Notes: a model not told the origin generated them from the letters alone. Shown: positions 24,881 through 36,345, counted from the first letter of the stretch. The stretch: DNA of 64,000 nt from Nannobrachium achirus (GCA_963921795.1 OY997639.1:50841268-50905267); one strand, 5' to 3'. Program-made: numbers and translations.

Positions 24881-27694
24881 ATGTCAGGTGCTGGAAGGAG
24901 GAAGCGACCCACAGGAGGAGACAGTACCTTTGGCCCACCTGAGAAGAAGAAGGGCAAAAAGGAAAAGACAACAACCACCCTCATTGAACCCTTTCGCAAA
25001 GGGAAAGAGGAAATGGACATGAAGGTGATTGCGTTCAAGAACAAGAAGCTGTGTGAGCACTTGGGGCAGCGTCAGGTGATGGAGGACGAGCTGCGAGGGA
25101 AGATTGAGAAGCTGGAGAAAAGACAAACCACTGATGACACCATACTGCTGATTGTCAACCGCTACTGGTCCCAGTTGGAAGAGAGCGTTCATGTACTGAG
25201 CCAGCGCCTCAAGCCGGAACCTCAGGGGTGTCAGCCCCCTGGTCCTCCTGGCGGCATGGTGGAGACGCCTGCACCCACAGAGCTGGTGTGGGAACACGCA
25301 ACCGATGCTTTGGTACTTCCTCCCCTAAGTGAGAATGTCAGGGCCTACCTGGCCACACTGGACCACAGCAGTGAGGAGGAGCTCAGTCTGCAGCTGCAGG
25401 ACCTCATGCAGTTCAGCAAAGAGGCCATCGCCTGCCTGGTGTGTGCCTTCGACAGGCTGCACAGCTGCATTTATGAGCTCTGCCACCATGTTCAGGCTGC
25501 AGTGTGTGAGGATGACAGCCAATCTGACATCGTCTGTCTGAACCGCACACTGATGGAGGAAAATGGCCGGCTGCAGGACCTCGCCTTCTTCCTGCAGGGG
25601 CGACACCACAAAATGTCTATGGAGTACAACAAGCTGGTGGATAAGGTTACCAGCTCAGAAACCAGGGTGTCTGAGATGGAGGCGACAGTAGGGCACCTAC
25701 AGTGGGACATAGAGAAGCTGAGCGAAAGGGAGCAAAAGCTCAAACAACATCTGACTGAGGCCCTAGATCAGGTGAACACTGCATCCAACAGTATTGGCAG
25801 CTCAGGAGGCCTACCTGGTGGCCAGAAGATCACTCTCACTATTCAGACGTTTCAGAGTCTGAATTTTGAGTTGGAGCACAACCAGAAGTTGGCTAACAGC
25901 CGCATGGCGGAGATAGAGAAGCTACACCTAGAGCTCCAAGAGGCTGTGAGGGAGAGGGAGAAACTGGAGATGGACCTGCGAAACATTCCTGAGGAGGTGG
26001 TGAAGGAGACCACAGAGTTCAAGTGTCTCCAGTTCCAGTTCTCCCTGCTGTTCAGCGAGTCTGTGGGGGTGAAGACACAGCTGGACAAGGCCCAGGCCCT
26101 GCTGCTCTCAGCCAAGAATTCCCACCTCCAACAGATCAAACGTATGAAGAGTGACGAGCTATCCTTTCAAAAGAAGCTAAGGACTAAGGTCGTCCAGCTG
26201 GAGGACATGCTGGCCCAGGTGTGCAAAGAGTATGTGATGCTGCACATGGAGTTTGAACTGCACCTAGCTGCTAACGAACAAGCAGGGCCCACCAGCAGAG
26301 AGGAGAGACACCTCATCAGCAGTCTTCAAAACTACAACCTGCACCTAACGGGTGATGTGCATCACTACAAGAGGAAGCTGCTGGAGACACAGTTGGAGAT
26401 TAACAAACTGCGGTGCCTGAGTGGAGACACAGCCGCCGTCCTTATCCTGGGGGAGATGACCAGTGATAGCACTAATGAGAAGAAAGTGAACAAGGAGCTG
26501 GAACATGAGGAGAAAAGGAGGAAGGAGCTGGAGAGGCAGCATGCCCATGAGAGAGAGCGGGATGCCAAGAGGGAGCACGAGCGTGAGTGTGAGAGAGAGA
26601 GGCAGCGCAGCGAGGAGCTGAAGTGGAAGGACTCCAACACGTTGAAGATGATGAGAGCTGAACTCAAGAAAGCCCAGGAATCCCAGAAGGAAATTAAGCT
26701 ATTGTTGGACATGTACGAGTCTGGCCCCAAAGGCAAGAGGGACAAAGTCCACCTGATGGCAGCCGAACGTAAGTCCAAAGATGAGCTGGATGAACTGAGG
26801 ATGAGTGTGCGAGAGGCGGAGGAGCGAGAGAGGAAGGAGAGCAAGAAGCTAGCCAATGAAGACACCCCGGGGAAGATCAGGGTGGCAGAAGAGACTATCG
26901 TCCACCTCCAAAAGAAACTGACTGCCACCAAGAAGGAGCAGGAGGCCTTGATGAGCGAGCTGGATGTGACAGGCCAGGCATTTGAATACATGCACGAGCA
27001 GAACAAGCGTCTAATGTTGCAGCTCAAGGAAAAAGACAACACCAACTTCCAGCTGATGAGCGAGCTTAATAAGTCCAACCAGTTCTACAAGCAGCTGAGA
27101 GAGCAGAAGGAGGAGCTAGGCAAGCAGGTCTTAACCTTCAAGACCCAGATGGACACACAGCAGCTGGTTGTACAGAAGCTAGAGGAGAAAAAGGTCATCC
27201 TCCAGAACTCACTGGCTGCTCTGGAAAACGAGCTGGGGGTCCGGACTCAAGCAGTGGAATCCAGCAAGAGAAAGGCGGTGGAAGCTGCCCAGCTGGTGGA
27301 GGAACTAAAGGTGCAACTGGAACACACCCAGACCAAGCTCAAGGAGATCCACGTTTCTGTAGCTGAGAAACGCTCTGCCCGAGAAAGGGAGAGTGGAAAC
27401 CTCAAGCGAGCACAGGAGGTTTTGTCCAGGCTGAGAAGGAAGCTGGAGAAACAGAAGAAGGTGGAGTTTTACCAAGACGCTGATGAGATCCTGCAGGAAG
27501 AGATCAACCAGTACAAGGCTAAGCTGCAATGTCCGTGCTGCAACACGCGAGACAAGGACACGGTTCTCACCAAGTGTTTCCATGTGTTTTGCTACGAGTG
27601 TCTGAAGACACGTTACGACACTCGGCAGAGAAAGTGCCCCATGTGCAACTGCGCCTTCGGAGCCAGCGATTTCCACCGCATCTACATCTCCTAA
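24881..27694 (+). CDS. rnf40: RNF40-like E3 ubiquitin-protein ligase (Bre1 family), intronless
   Basis: RNF40 and RNF20 form the nuclear Bre1 complex, which with UBE2A/B monoubiquitinates histone H2B to promote transcription elongation. The uninterrupted frame encodes 937 residues. The basic N-terminus ([10 protein letters not shown]) is followed by the Bre1-type [15 protein letters not shown] segment and [11 protein letters not shown]. Long coiled coils fill about residues 60-870, with a highly charged E/R/K stretch near 550-575. A C-terminal C3HC4 RING spans about 884-923 with all ligands in place: C884, C887, C899, H901, C904, C907, C919, C922. It ends FHRIYIS; the RNF40 ending, rather than RNF20's G, and the SSGGLPGGQ segment favour RNF40. 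Human RNF40 is about 1,000 residues, and the difference lies mainly in a missing acidic, Pro/Ser/Thr-rich linker. Vertebrate RNF40 is split by many introns, so a single frame here points to a retrocopy that has kept its coding potential. I infer it is functional. Expression is not shown. Confidence 0.9.
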   Translation: MSGAGRRKRPTGGDSTFGPPEKKKGKKEKTTTTLIEPFRKGKEEMDMKVIAFKNKKLCEHLGQRQVMEDELRGKIEKLEKRQTTDDTILLIVNRYWSQLEESVHVLSQRLKPEPQGCQPPGPPGGMVETPAPTELVWEHATDALVLPPLSENVRAYLATLDHSSEEELSLQLQDLMQFSKEAIACLVCAFDRLHSCIYELCHHVQAAVCEDDSQSDIVCLNRTLMEENGRLQDLAFFLQGRHHKMSMEYNKLVDKVTSSETRVSEMEATVGHLQWDIEKLSEREQKLKQHLTEALDQVNTASNSIGSSGGLPGGQKITLTIQTFQSLNFELEHNQKLANSRMAEIEKLHLELQEAVREREKLEMDLRNIPEEVVKETTEFKCLQFQFSLLFSESVGVKTQLDKAQALLLSAKNSHLQQIKRMKSDELSFQKKLRTKVVQLEDMLAQVCKEYVMLHMEFELHLAANEQAGPTSREERHLISSLQNYNLHLTGDVHHYKRKLLETQLEINKLRCLSGDTAAVLILGEMTSDSTNEKKVNKELEHEEKRRKELERQHAHERERDAKREHERECERERQRSEELKWKDSNTLKMMRAELKKAQESQKEIKLLLDMYESGPKGKRDKVHLMAAERKSKDELDELRMSVREAEERERKESKKLANEDTPGKIRVAEETIVHLQKKLTATKKEQEALMSELDVTGQAFEYMHEQNKRLMLQLKEKDNTNFQLMSELNKSNQFYKQLREQKEELGKQVLTFKTQMDTQQLVVQKLEEKKVILQNSLAALENELGVRTQAVESSKRKAVEAAQLVEELKVQLEHTQTKLKEIHVSVAEKRSARERESGNLKRAQEVLSRLRRKLEKQKKVEFYQDADEILQEEINQYKAKLQCPCCNTRDKDTVLTKCFHVFCYECLKTRYDTRQRKCPMCNCAFGASDFHRIYIS

Positions 27695-27913
27695 TTCCCA
27701 GAGATACAGGAGAGGGGGAAAAATTGTCGGTGCATAGAACCAATGGAGAGGAAATGTACTGAGGATGTATTCAGAGAGGCAAGCATTCTCTCACACTCTC
27801 TCTCTCTCTGTCTCTCACCAGAAAATGTTTTGTTCATCACTACCAGTTGGTGAATATTGGTGACCAAACAGATGGATAGTAAGAAGATTTATGGCATAAG
27901 AGAGTCACTCATC

Positions 27914-28237
27914 TTAAAGGAGTAGTTTACCCCCAAAATGCCTTTTTTTCTATTGAGTACTCATGCAATGGAGACTTGAGTTCAATAATATTTTTTAGCT
28001 TTATTCGCATTCCTAAGACAATAATTTCATTACAATAAATCTTCCTCCATTGATTCTGGATGGGGACCCAAATGCATTTTGGTCCCCATCCGGAATCAAT
28101 GGGGGTAAATTTACTATAATCAATTTTTTTGTCTTAGGAATGCGAAAAATACAAAAAATATATTATTGAACTCAGGTCTCCATTGCATGAGTAATCAATA
28201 GAAAAAAAGTCATTTTGGAAGTGAACTACTCCTTTAA
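27914..28237. mobile_element. TTAA-flanked foldback MITE
   Basis: TTAA plus AGGAGTAGTTTACCCCC at the left is mirrored by GAACTACTCCT plus TTAA at the right. The arms extend to the centre, where the GGGGACC blocks pair. A truncated relative lies at 8068-8218. It lies 220 bp past the RNF40-like stop codon. Confidence 0.85.
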
Positions 28238-30088
28238 CCACCCGTGAACAATTAGAATAACGTTCAACACAAAGAATACATCTGAAAATAGCCATACATT
28301 GGACTAAACATGAATGGCATTAGCAAGCTGATATAATATCATACAATAACTCACTTTTACACTCATCCAACAAGCATGAGGAGACACGTGGCAGAGAAAA
28401 CAGGCTTTAGTTGTCAGGCCTACTGATTCAGGGCATATTGGTTTGGTCTGGCTGACTCCAGGGCCTGCTGCTCCTCCCAAAGCTCAACAGGGTCATAGCA
28501 TAAAGAATAGCCTTTAAACACAGACTATTATTACTTGTGAAAGCAGAGCACGCAAGTCAGTGTCAGTGTCTCATCATTAACCAATGAGGGACCAGCATTC
28601 CTGGTGATGCCACTGGTGACGTCAGCATAGTTTGGTATATACTGTAAGAGTGTTCTTGGTAATGTCTTCATTAACATCCAATGAGGCCAGCAGCGCACAC
28701 CTCGTGGCGCGCTCTGCTTGTTCACAAATAAGCAATGTGTGGCCTGCCTTTAGGTGAGGCGCAAGTTGGCACCTCGACAGAGTGCAGTTCTAGTTTGTTA
28801 TGTAATTGCTATCCAGCATTTTATTGCGACTGTAGGGAGAATTTACCATAAAACCCGGGAGAACTTTGACGCCTCAATGTCTTTAGCTGACCTGTTGTGA
28901 CATCATCACATTGTTGACTCACTGAACAAGGAGCTTAACACTTCAATGTCTATAGTTTACCTGTTGTGACATCACATTGTTGACCCATATTTGGCAATGC
29001 CCAAATATGGACGCATCATATATGGCCAAGACAGAATTAATCTACAAAATGCCTCAATGTCTATAGCTGACCTGCCCATATATGGAGATCCCTGATGTCA
29101 TCAATATTAAGGCTATAGCTATATTTTTTCCATATTTTATTCAACTTAAACAACCAAACCGTAACTCGAATCACACTTGCAAATAAATGAATTCCGTCCT
29201 GTGCGCCCTTTAGGGTGACTTACTGGTATTATAGAAAAGACACATTCACATTAATCTGTATATCTGCTTCATGCACTCTCCAATGATGACCAGTTTGCCA
29301 GCTTAATTGTCTGTGCTCCTCATTTCTACTCCAGCTAATGCATTTCCTTTGTCTGTCTGCTTTGTTTGTCTTTCACTGCCACTCGTTTGTTGTCCGAATG
29401 GATCTGTATGGCATTGTTTGGTACAGCTTCATGCATCAACCTGCACCCATAGTGCAGAACCTCATTGTTGTTATCATGGCCATGTGTGTGGTTACCGACA
29501 CATGTGCTGCCTTTATTCTTTATTCGGATCCCCATTAGCTTCTACTGCCGCGGTCGCTAATCTTCCTGGGGGCCTGAAGGCCTTTCTTTAACCTGCACTG
29601 CAGCTAGTGTAAAAACATCAAACTGAATATAGGCTACCTATACTAATACCTAATGCATGCACTATATTCAATATACAACACAATGGATTAGCACACTAAA
29701 TGGTTTCATGCACACTGCACAGGCTTATATAAGACACATTACTCATGTTTATTTCACATCCGGCTTGATTCTGATTGGTCACTGAGGTATGTTATTTCTG
29801 GAACTGCCTAATCAAAGATGCAGAGCACCTGCTGTGCCGCTTGATTGTATGCTGTATCCAACATAGCACGATGGCATCCATGTAAACAAACACACAATAT
29901 AATTATTTGCAGCTAAACATTGCTCTCAAGAATGTTTTTGAAAACATTTGAGCGAGAAAAAGGAGAAACCGAAAATGTATTCTATTTGATCAACACTTCC
30001 TGATGTTTTCTGAGGCGTGCTGGGACACAATATGCATATTAATGGAATACCTTCATTAGCATAAGCAAGGGAATACTTTGTTTTGTTG
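28238..30088. other. Gene-free stretch with short tandem and inverted blocks
   Basis: At 28530-28735 a loose inverted repeat carries AGCAGAGC and its complement. At 28865-29095 the phrase TCAATGTCTATAG(C/T)TGACCTG recurs three times, with interleaved CCATATTTGG, CCAAATATGG and CCATATATGG. No gene found. Confidence 0.5.
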
Positions 30089-31054
30089 TTAAAGGGATCC
30101 CTGCAGGCTAATACGACAAATATGCCTTAATACATTATAATTGTCCTCTATAAATACAATGTAAAATTAAAAACACCTTAATTATTTTATTTCCTCTAGA
30201 AATAGCTAATCTTTCACTCAATAGGGGAAATGCCTGTCGCAAGTTGATGATGTTGATAAATAGGATATTTTTGTTTTAACATGTATGTATTTTCTTTTTA
30301 TATTAGTAGGCTATACAGTATGTCTCAACTGTAAAACTATAGTTTGCTAAAATCTGAACTGTCCTAACAGCTCTAACAGCTGTCACTATGTCCAATTGAG
30401 GTGTCAATGTCCGTCTGAGGGATGTTGATTGCAATCTGCTGTGACCTGAGGAGACCACACCTACAGTATATTTGATCTATCAGGACTTTGCCTAAACTTC
30501 TCTTGATCTATTGTTGCTCCCTGTGTCCATTGATCAACGTCTTGCCTCCTGTTTGAACAGCTCTGTCTGTAGGCCATGTGATTTGTTCATTGGAAATACT
30601 GTAGGCCTATTTAAGGTCATTGTACATTGAAGTTAGGACTCGGTATTAGCCTGACACTGCCGTGAGGTGGTGGTTCAGTGCTGGAGGACCTTCTCCTGTA
30701 TCCTCTATACTTGATTTTATGCTATCCTGGACTTGTTCTGTGATGCCGGAAACTTCTACCTCATCAACTTCTCGGATCCTATATTCTTTTATATTTTAGT
30801 TAAGGTTCTATATTTCTTTTATTTATATTTAGAGTGAATTTCTTTTTTATCAATGGTCCTTCAAGCCGGATACAATATATCGGATAAAGCTGTCAGAGTA
30901 GTGTGCCGATTGACGTTTCAACGAACCAGCTGAGAGAGAGAGGAGAATGGACAATGAGGTGATGTAGTGTAGTTGTTTTTTCAGCTATAGTTTTGGAGGA
31001 TGACAATAACTGCCAGGATGGCTCTTGTTATTTTAACCGGAAAGAATCAAGGCC

Positions 31055-31451
31055 TAGGGCTGTCACAATTATTACATAATCGTCTAATCGTGATTATTTG
31101 ACATTATCACAATTATTTTGTCATAATCGTCATAATCGTGAATGTTGAAAAATGTCCAAAATAGTGGAAATAGCAGATCTACAAGCTCACAACGCGTCGC
31201 ATCGCGACGCGTTGTGAGCTTGTAGATCGGCTATTTCCACTATCAAAGTTATTTTTTAAGTAGTAAGTTGTCAAATATGTCAGTAATTTCTTTGTATATT
31301 TAGGTTATGTGTCATATCTACCATGTAAAACTTCAAAGCCTAAAAGCCAAACAGAAATGTAATTATCAACGACAAAAACACAATTAAATTGTTAATCGCC
31401 AATTATTTGAGAGACAATCGTCATGTAAAATGTCATATCGTGACAGCCCTA
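31055..31451. mobile_element. hAT MITE with 8-bp target duplication
   Basis: Perfect 12-bp terminal inverted repeats (TAGGGCTGTCAC / GTGACAGCCCTA) are flanked by TCAAGGCC on both sides (31047-31054 and 31452-31459). The 8-bp duplication is diagnostic of hAT. The 397-bp body has no transposase and holds the palindrome at 31160-31243. Confidence 0.93.
31160..31243 (+). repeat. Dispersed palindrome, copy 6 (best preserved)
   Basis: An 84-bp palindrome with about 41-bp arms and a single internal A/C asymmetry (GCAGATC on the left, GCCGATC when the right arm is reversed). The centre is CpG-rich (GCGTCGC / GCGACGC). It would extrude as a cruciform with almost no loop. It is centred inside the hAT MITE. 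Confidence 0.95.
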
Positions 31452-31523
31452 TCAAGGCCTGCTTCAAAGGATTGCTTTACTTGAAGCAGAAATATTCCAG
31501 TTAGGACAAGAACTGGATAAGGC

Positions 31524-31833
31524 AACCGCCTGTCCGCCTCTCAGAACATTTTGAGAGGCCAATTAACGGGACGAACTCGGACCCCAGCCGTCATTGATTG
31601 TGACCGGCCTGCTTTTTCAAGAGACATCGCTGCTCCCATCCCACGTCAAGTACAGGGCCGTTTGAATGCAGAGGAGTGTGAACGTCGCAGAGTACACAGG
31701 CTCTGTTTCTGTTGTGCCTCTTCAGAGCACACTGTTAAATCCTGCTCAAGGCTACACTCAAAGTTATCACGTCGACGCACCAAAGTTTCCTGTGAATCAT
31801 CAGCTGTCTTAACTTGTATCGCTACGCCAGAGC
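31524..31833 (+). pseudogene. gag remnant with CCHC zinc knuckle
   Basis: This is the only coding relic inside the deleted LTR element. The frame includes a C-x2-C-x4-H-x4-C nucleic-acid-binding knuckle, preceded by an Arg-rich segment. After about 94 codons it runs directly into the 3' LTR, so the terminal residues of the open frame are LTR-derived. Capsid, protease and polymerase are absent. The Gag lineage (Ty3 or BEL type) cannot be decided from this fragment. Confidence 0.7.
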
Positions 31834-32829
31834 TGTTGATTGCAATCTGCTGTGACCTGAGGAGACCACACCTACGGTATATTTGATCTATCAGGACTTT
31901 GCCTAAACTTCTCTTCTCTATCTATTGTTGTCTCCCTGTGTCCTTTGATCAACGTCTTGCCTCCTGTTTGAACAGCTCTGTCTGTAGGCCATGTGATTTG
32001 CTCATTGGAAATACTGTAGGCCTATTTAAGGTCATTGTAAATTGAAGTTAGGACTCAGTATTAGCCTGACACTGCCGTGAGGTGGTGGTTTAGTGCTGGA
32101 GGACCTTCTCCTGTACCCTGACTTCTATGCTGGAAACTTCTACCTCATCAACTTCTCGGATCTTATATTCTTTTATATTTTAGTTAAGGTTCTATATTTC
32201 TTTTATTTATATTTAGAGTGAATTTCTTATTTATCAGATGTATCCCTATGGAATTTATGGCATGCATGTGCAAATAAAAACAAACGTAATACTTCCTATG
32301 GTTAATATGAGCATCAAATCAATATTTCAAATGTGTTTGTGTTTTGTTTTTTTGCACATGCATGCCATAAAAATGACACATGACTTGTGACAGGCATTTC
32401 CCCTATTGAGTGAAAGATTAGCTATTTCTAGAAGAAATAAAATATAGGTGTTTTTAAATTTACATTGTAGTTATAGAGGACAATTATAATGTATTAAGGC
32501 ATATTTGTTGTTGTAGCCAGGGATCCTTTTAATTTTTTTATTTCTTGATGAATGAATGAATTATTTTATTTAAGTGTCATGCCACCTTGTGGCCCATCCC
32601 TCATGCCCATCCCTATGACACCTTTTCAAACAAGATTACAATATACAAAGTACATTCCTTTCTTCCTTTTGAGTGGTGGTCACACCGTCTCCTATACGTG
32701 GCTGTGTGTGTATGCGTACGTGTCTGTCTGTATGTAGCCCGAGTCTGTATGTAGCCTGAGCATCAACTGCAATACCAGTGGCAGCCTGGGTGAGCAAGTA
32801 TGGCTCACACACTGGGTGAGCGAGTATGG

Positions 32830-32831
<2 letters not shown>

Positions 32832-32889
<58 letters not shown>
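32832..32889. repeat. (CA)n microsatellite
   Basis: A pure CA tract of about 58 bp. It is preceded by a duplicated TGAGCRAGTATGGCTCACACAC phrase at 32791-32830. Confidence 0.95.
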
Positions 32890-32891
<2 letters not shown>

Positions 32892-33294
32892 GCGTCTTAG
32901 AGTCACAACATCAACTTGTAAATTGTTCTAATCTGAGGAACACGTCTTCCACTCCATATTTACAGAACATAACACACATGTCCTCTATCCAGGGTCCATT
33001 CTGCTGTCTCTCCCAATTATACTTTCTTTGTTAGCCTATTATCATTCATAGACAACCTGGCGGTGCACACCTTCCACCGAACCTCACAAGGTTACTGCTG
33101 CCATTGGCTCATATCTACATGTACCGGTGTGTACACCCAGGAAATATCGGAAATATTGGATAATATCTTTATTATGTAGCCATGTAATAAACCCTGACAG
33201 GGTGATTTGGCCCTGACAAGTAGCGGATATGCAAGGGTCAATCCCTTGCATATTTATTTAGCTAATACAATTGGTTATCTTATTGTCTCCACCA

Positions 33295-34200
33295 GCCGAA
33301 GGCATGGGGGAGAGTATGTTTTCCCCTCCGTCCGTCCGTCCGTCCGTCCGTCCGTCCGTCCGTCCGTCCGTCCGTGCGTGCGTACGTCCGTCCGTCCGTC
33401 CGTTACTAACTAATCTCCGGCACCGTTGGCCCGGTCACTGCCAAACTGTGCACACACACTCCCTGGATACCAATTCAGAACCTCTGCCCCACATTTTTCA
33501 CATGGGCCTGTTCTAGCGCCACCAGGAGGCCGTTTTTTGCAAAACTAACTATTGCCAGTACTCCTACAGATTTTGTCCAAAAATCACGCAAATCGTGAAA
33601 AAAAAATAGTCATGTGATCGACATGGATCTGTCCGATTTTCCATATTCCATCCCAATAGGCAGAGGATTAAATGCCACTTAATATTTTCAAATCAGCCTC
33701 ATGGTGGCGTGATAACAGGCCGATTCGTGTTTTTAATTATATCTCCACTAATCAGTGTACAACTTTGTATGTGCACTCCCTAGAGGCCAAGGAAAAACCT
33801 TTGCCCTGCTTTTTTCATATCTGCCTTTTATAGCGCCACCAGGAGGCCGACTTATGAAAAACATTTTTTTTCCTATTATTCCTTGAGAGTTTATCAAAAA
33901 ATCATGCAAATCACTACACAGTATCTCTATAGTCATGTGATCAAGACAGATCTGTCCGATATTTCATATTCCATCATAATTGGCTAACATTGGCTTCCAG
34001 ACAAAGTTTGCAGGATTGGTCCATTTTGAACAAAATCACTTAAATTATGAACGCAGCTTGTGATTACAGAGAAATTCTGCACGCACATTCCCACTAGGTC
34101 AAGGAACAAATGCCACTCTTTTCACATTGCGCCACCAGCATGGCACCCTTTTCACATTTTGCGGCACCAGGACCTACCTGACCTGGTGGAGACCTGTGCT
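33295..34200. repeat. Composite repeat with (CCGT)n and ~300-bp internal units
   Basis: A (CCGT)n tract at about 33327-33375 is followed by three diverged units. Each contains GCGCCACCAG (33515, 33833, 34131) and CATGTGATCRA-type text. The period is about 300-320 bp. A partial relative is at 17790-18020. It belongs to a dispersed fish repeat whose class I cannot name. Confidence 0.65.
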
Positions 34201-35231
34201 CGGAAGAGCACTGCTTCTAGTTAATAAGTAATTTTGAAAACTTTGCCTTGGTGTATGTGTGAGAGACTTCTAAGCATAATAATGATGAACTACCGGTAGT
34301 TAGTAATTATTTCATTAAATGAGGTTAATTTAAATCATACATGTTGTAATTTCATCTCATAAACCCATTTTCTTCAGAGGCTATTTGTGTTCCTTGATGA
34401 TTATGTCGGAAGGCAGCTGAGGATGAACCTGTCAACCTGCCATGGATAGGTCGATGTAAATGCTACGGTACCTACTTCACTTTATTATTATTATGTAAAG
34501 AGAATAGCACATCTATACATACATCTAACCTTTCGTGGAGTTTGTCAACAGTCAAAAAGGGAGGAGAGGCGGATATGTAATTGTATGATAAACATGTTTT
34601 GTGGTGAATTGTTACATTATTCAATAATTTCTTTGTTTGTTTTTTTAATCCATTTTGAGACTTAGCCTTTACCCTCATTTTATTGTTGGCCCACTGCCAA
34701 GTCCAGCCATCATGGCATATTGGATTGTGCATATTATTACATATGTTGTCACTAGAGAGGCACAACAGTACTGTAGTCTTCTGTTTTCATGAAGCATGAA
34801 ACTCCACTGGAACAATTGGGGTTAAGTGCCACCAGCCACCAGGGCCTCTTGTCAGTTATTATTGAAGGAAGAGAATGTGTTTTTCCATCACTAACACTGC
34901 TCAAGAAAGTTTGCCCAAGTTTTTTCTAAACTGTATCCTGCTGGTCACAAGGCTGCATGAGCAATGATTAGTATACTGTTCTCCTGTCCTGATCCAGTAG
35001 ATATACAGAATATTATTTTTTCCTCTGCTTGCCATTGTATTAGTCCGTGCTGTTTGGCAATCTTTATCACATGACTACAAAATGTATACGGATTATCATG
35101 AGGTTTGGACAAAATATGTAGAGTTGTAACAAAACAAGTGTTTTGTGCACGGAGATTAGCTGCTCACAGACAGAAGGGCGGGCGAACACGCTGATGGACA
35201 AGGGCGAAAACATTGTGTCTGCCCAAAAAAT
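34201..35231. other. Gene-free AT-rich stretch
   Basis: No supportable gene, RNA or structured repeat. Confidence 0.5.
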
Positions 35232-35239
35232 TATTAGAG

Positions 35240-35293
35240 CAGGGGTTCCCAAACGTCCTTATTATTATGAAATAATACCCTTAAACCCATTTA

Positions 35294-35358
<65 letters not shown>

Positions 35359-35565
35359 ATGCATGCTTTATAGTAGATCTGCTATTTACACTAATTATGA
35401 TATTTTTTTTCTTTTAAAAAAGAATGTATGGATGTTTTTGTTTCGTTTTTTGTGAAATGTCTGAAATACTTTTTATAGATACCGGTATCTTCTTGAAATA
35501 TTTTCCAGCAACCACGGGCCATGACCCGAATATGGGTGCCGACCAAATGTTTGGGAAACACACTG
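35240..35565. mobile_element. hAT element with (AT)n interior
   Basis: CAGGGGTTCCCAAAC at the left and GTTTGGGAAACACACTG at the right are inverted ends. The 8-bp flanks TATTAGAG and CATTAGAG differ at one base. An (AT)n tract fills 35302-35355, and a fragment resembling the dispersed palindrome arm (AGATCTGCTATTT) is at 35375-35390. Confidence 0.8.
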
Positions 35566-35861
35566 CATTAGAGAACACTTTTGTTATTGGAAAATAATGC
35601 ATAGAACATAGAGTCGTCATTGAAGAGGAGGAATGGCTGGATGGGAATAGAATGAAGAGAAAAAGAACAAACATTCCATGAAGAAAGACAAAGAACAAAA
35701 AGGAAAGAAAAATACACGGATTCCACCGGTGAGCTCTGAAAGCGGAGCCCCAGGTTCATTATGCCCTTCATCCTGTTGCTGTAGCATGAGGTGCTATACT
35801 TGGAATTATTCCACAGTTATTTATGTCACATTGTAGGTTAACCAAAGTACTCTTTGTGTGT

Positions 35862-35862
<1 letters not shown>

Positions 35863-35896
<34 letters not shown>

Positions 35897-35897
35897 C
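35863..35897. repeat. (ACGC)n microsatellite
   Basis: About eight tandem CACG units. Confidence 0.95.
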
Positions 35898-36149
35898 CTT
35901 TTCATTTCCATGTACATTTCACAGAGGACCTCAATCCTAGGAGTCCTACCATGAATGAAAACAAAAGTGTCATCTCATTATTGCTTTCTAAGTAGCCTAT
36001 ACATTTATTGGTTTTGACTTGAACAAGTAAATGTAGTAGTGGTACAAAAACAGAACTGCAATGAATGAAATTAGTCTGCCCTCTGCAGGTAGCCGCAGAT
36101 CAGTGAAGACTGTATTTTGTGTGTACAGTTACAGTATGTTTATGCTCAT

Positions 36150-36345
36150 TGATTGATTGATTGATTGATTGTAGACTATGGGTTTACATAGGAAAGGTTA
36201 CAGTTTCATGACAGTACAGTTCACTACAAGGTCAACTTAAAGGATACACCCAAAAAAGCCTATGGCTTGTTTCAATTGAGATCCTTTTTTTTTTTTAACT
36301 CATATAACATTGAATTACAGACAGATGTGTGCATACACAACACAC
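36150..36345 (-). mobile_element. LINE 3' fragment with (GATT)n tail
   Basis: The GATTGATTGATTG tail is followed by TACAGTTTCATGACAGTACA, which also occurs at 20980-20999 in the LINE at 20.9 kb. It is 5' truncated. Confidence 0.75.

Larger units (their letters stand above)
30251..32236 (+). mobile_element. Internally deleted LTR retrotransposon
   Basis: The 5' LTR spans 30251-30852 (TG...CA). One base later comes TGGTCCTTCAAGCCGG, placed like a tRNA primer-binding site. The 3' LTR copy spans 31834-32236 and matches only the last ~430 bp of the 5' LTR, so a deletion removed most of the internal region and the start of the 3' LTR. The flanks are GATGA (30246-30250) and GATGT (32237-32241), a 4-5-bp target duplication. 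The interior retains a gag zinc-knuckle remnant and a hAT MITE. It cannot move on its own. Confidence 0.85.
30089..32532. mobile_element. TTAA-flanked foldback carrying nested insertions
   Basis: The left arm (30093-30245) and right arm (32378-32528) are about 150-bp inverted repeats. TTAA flanks both ends (30089-30092 and 32529-32532), and the terminal block is A(G/A)GGATCCCTG. The left arm is interrupted by the LTR element at 30251-32236. Removing that element restores continuity with further arm sequence (ATGGCATGCATGTGC at 32262, mirrored near 32355), so the original foldback was about 450 bp. Confidence 0.85.

Noticed and set aside
26365-27078. 237-codon open frame on the minus strand
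   Set aside because: It is the antisense shadow of the RNF40-like coiled coil; the Ser/Leu-rich composition mirrors Glu/Lys/Gln codons on the plus strand.
31551-31886. 111-codon frame as a host gene with a zinc knuckle
   Set aside because: It lies between two LTR copies and its last codons are LTR sequence; it is a gag relic.
33327-33375. CRISPR-like or coding repeat (Pro-Ser-Val frames)
   Set aside because: It is a plain CCGT tetranucleotide repeat with no spacers.
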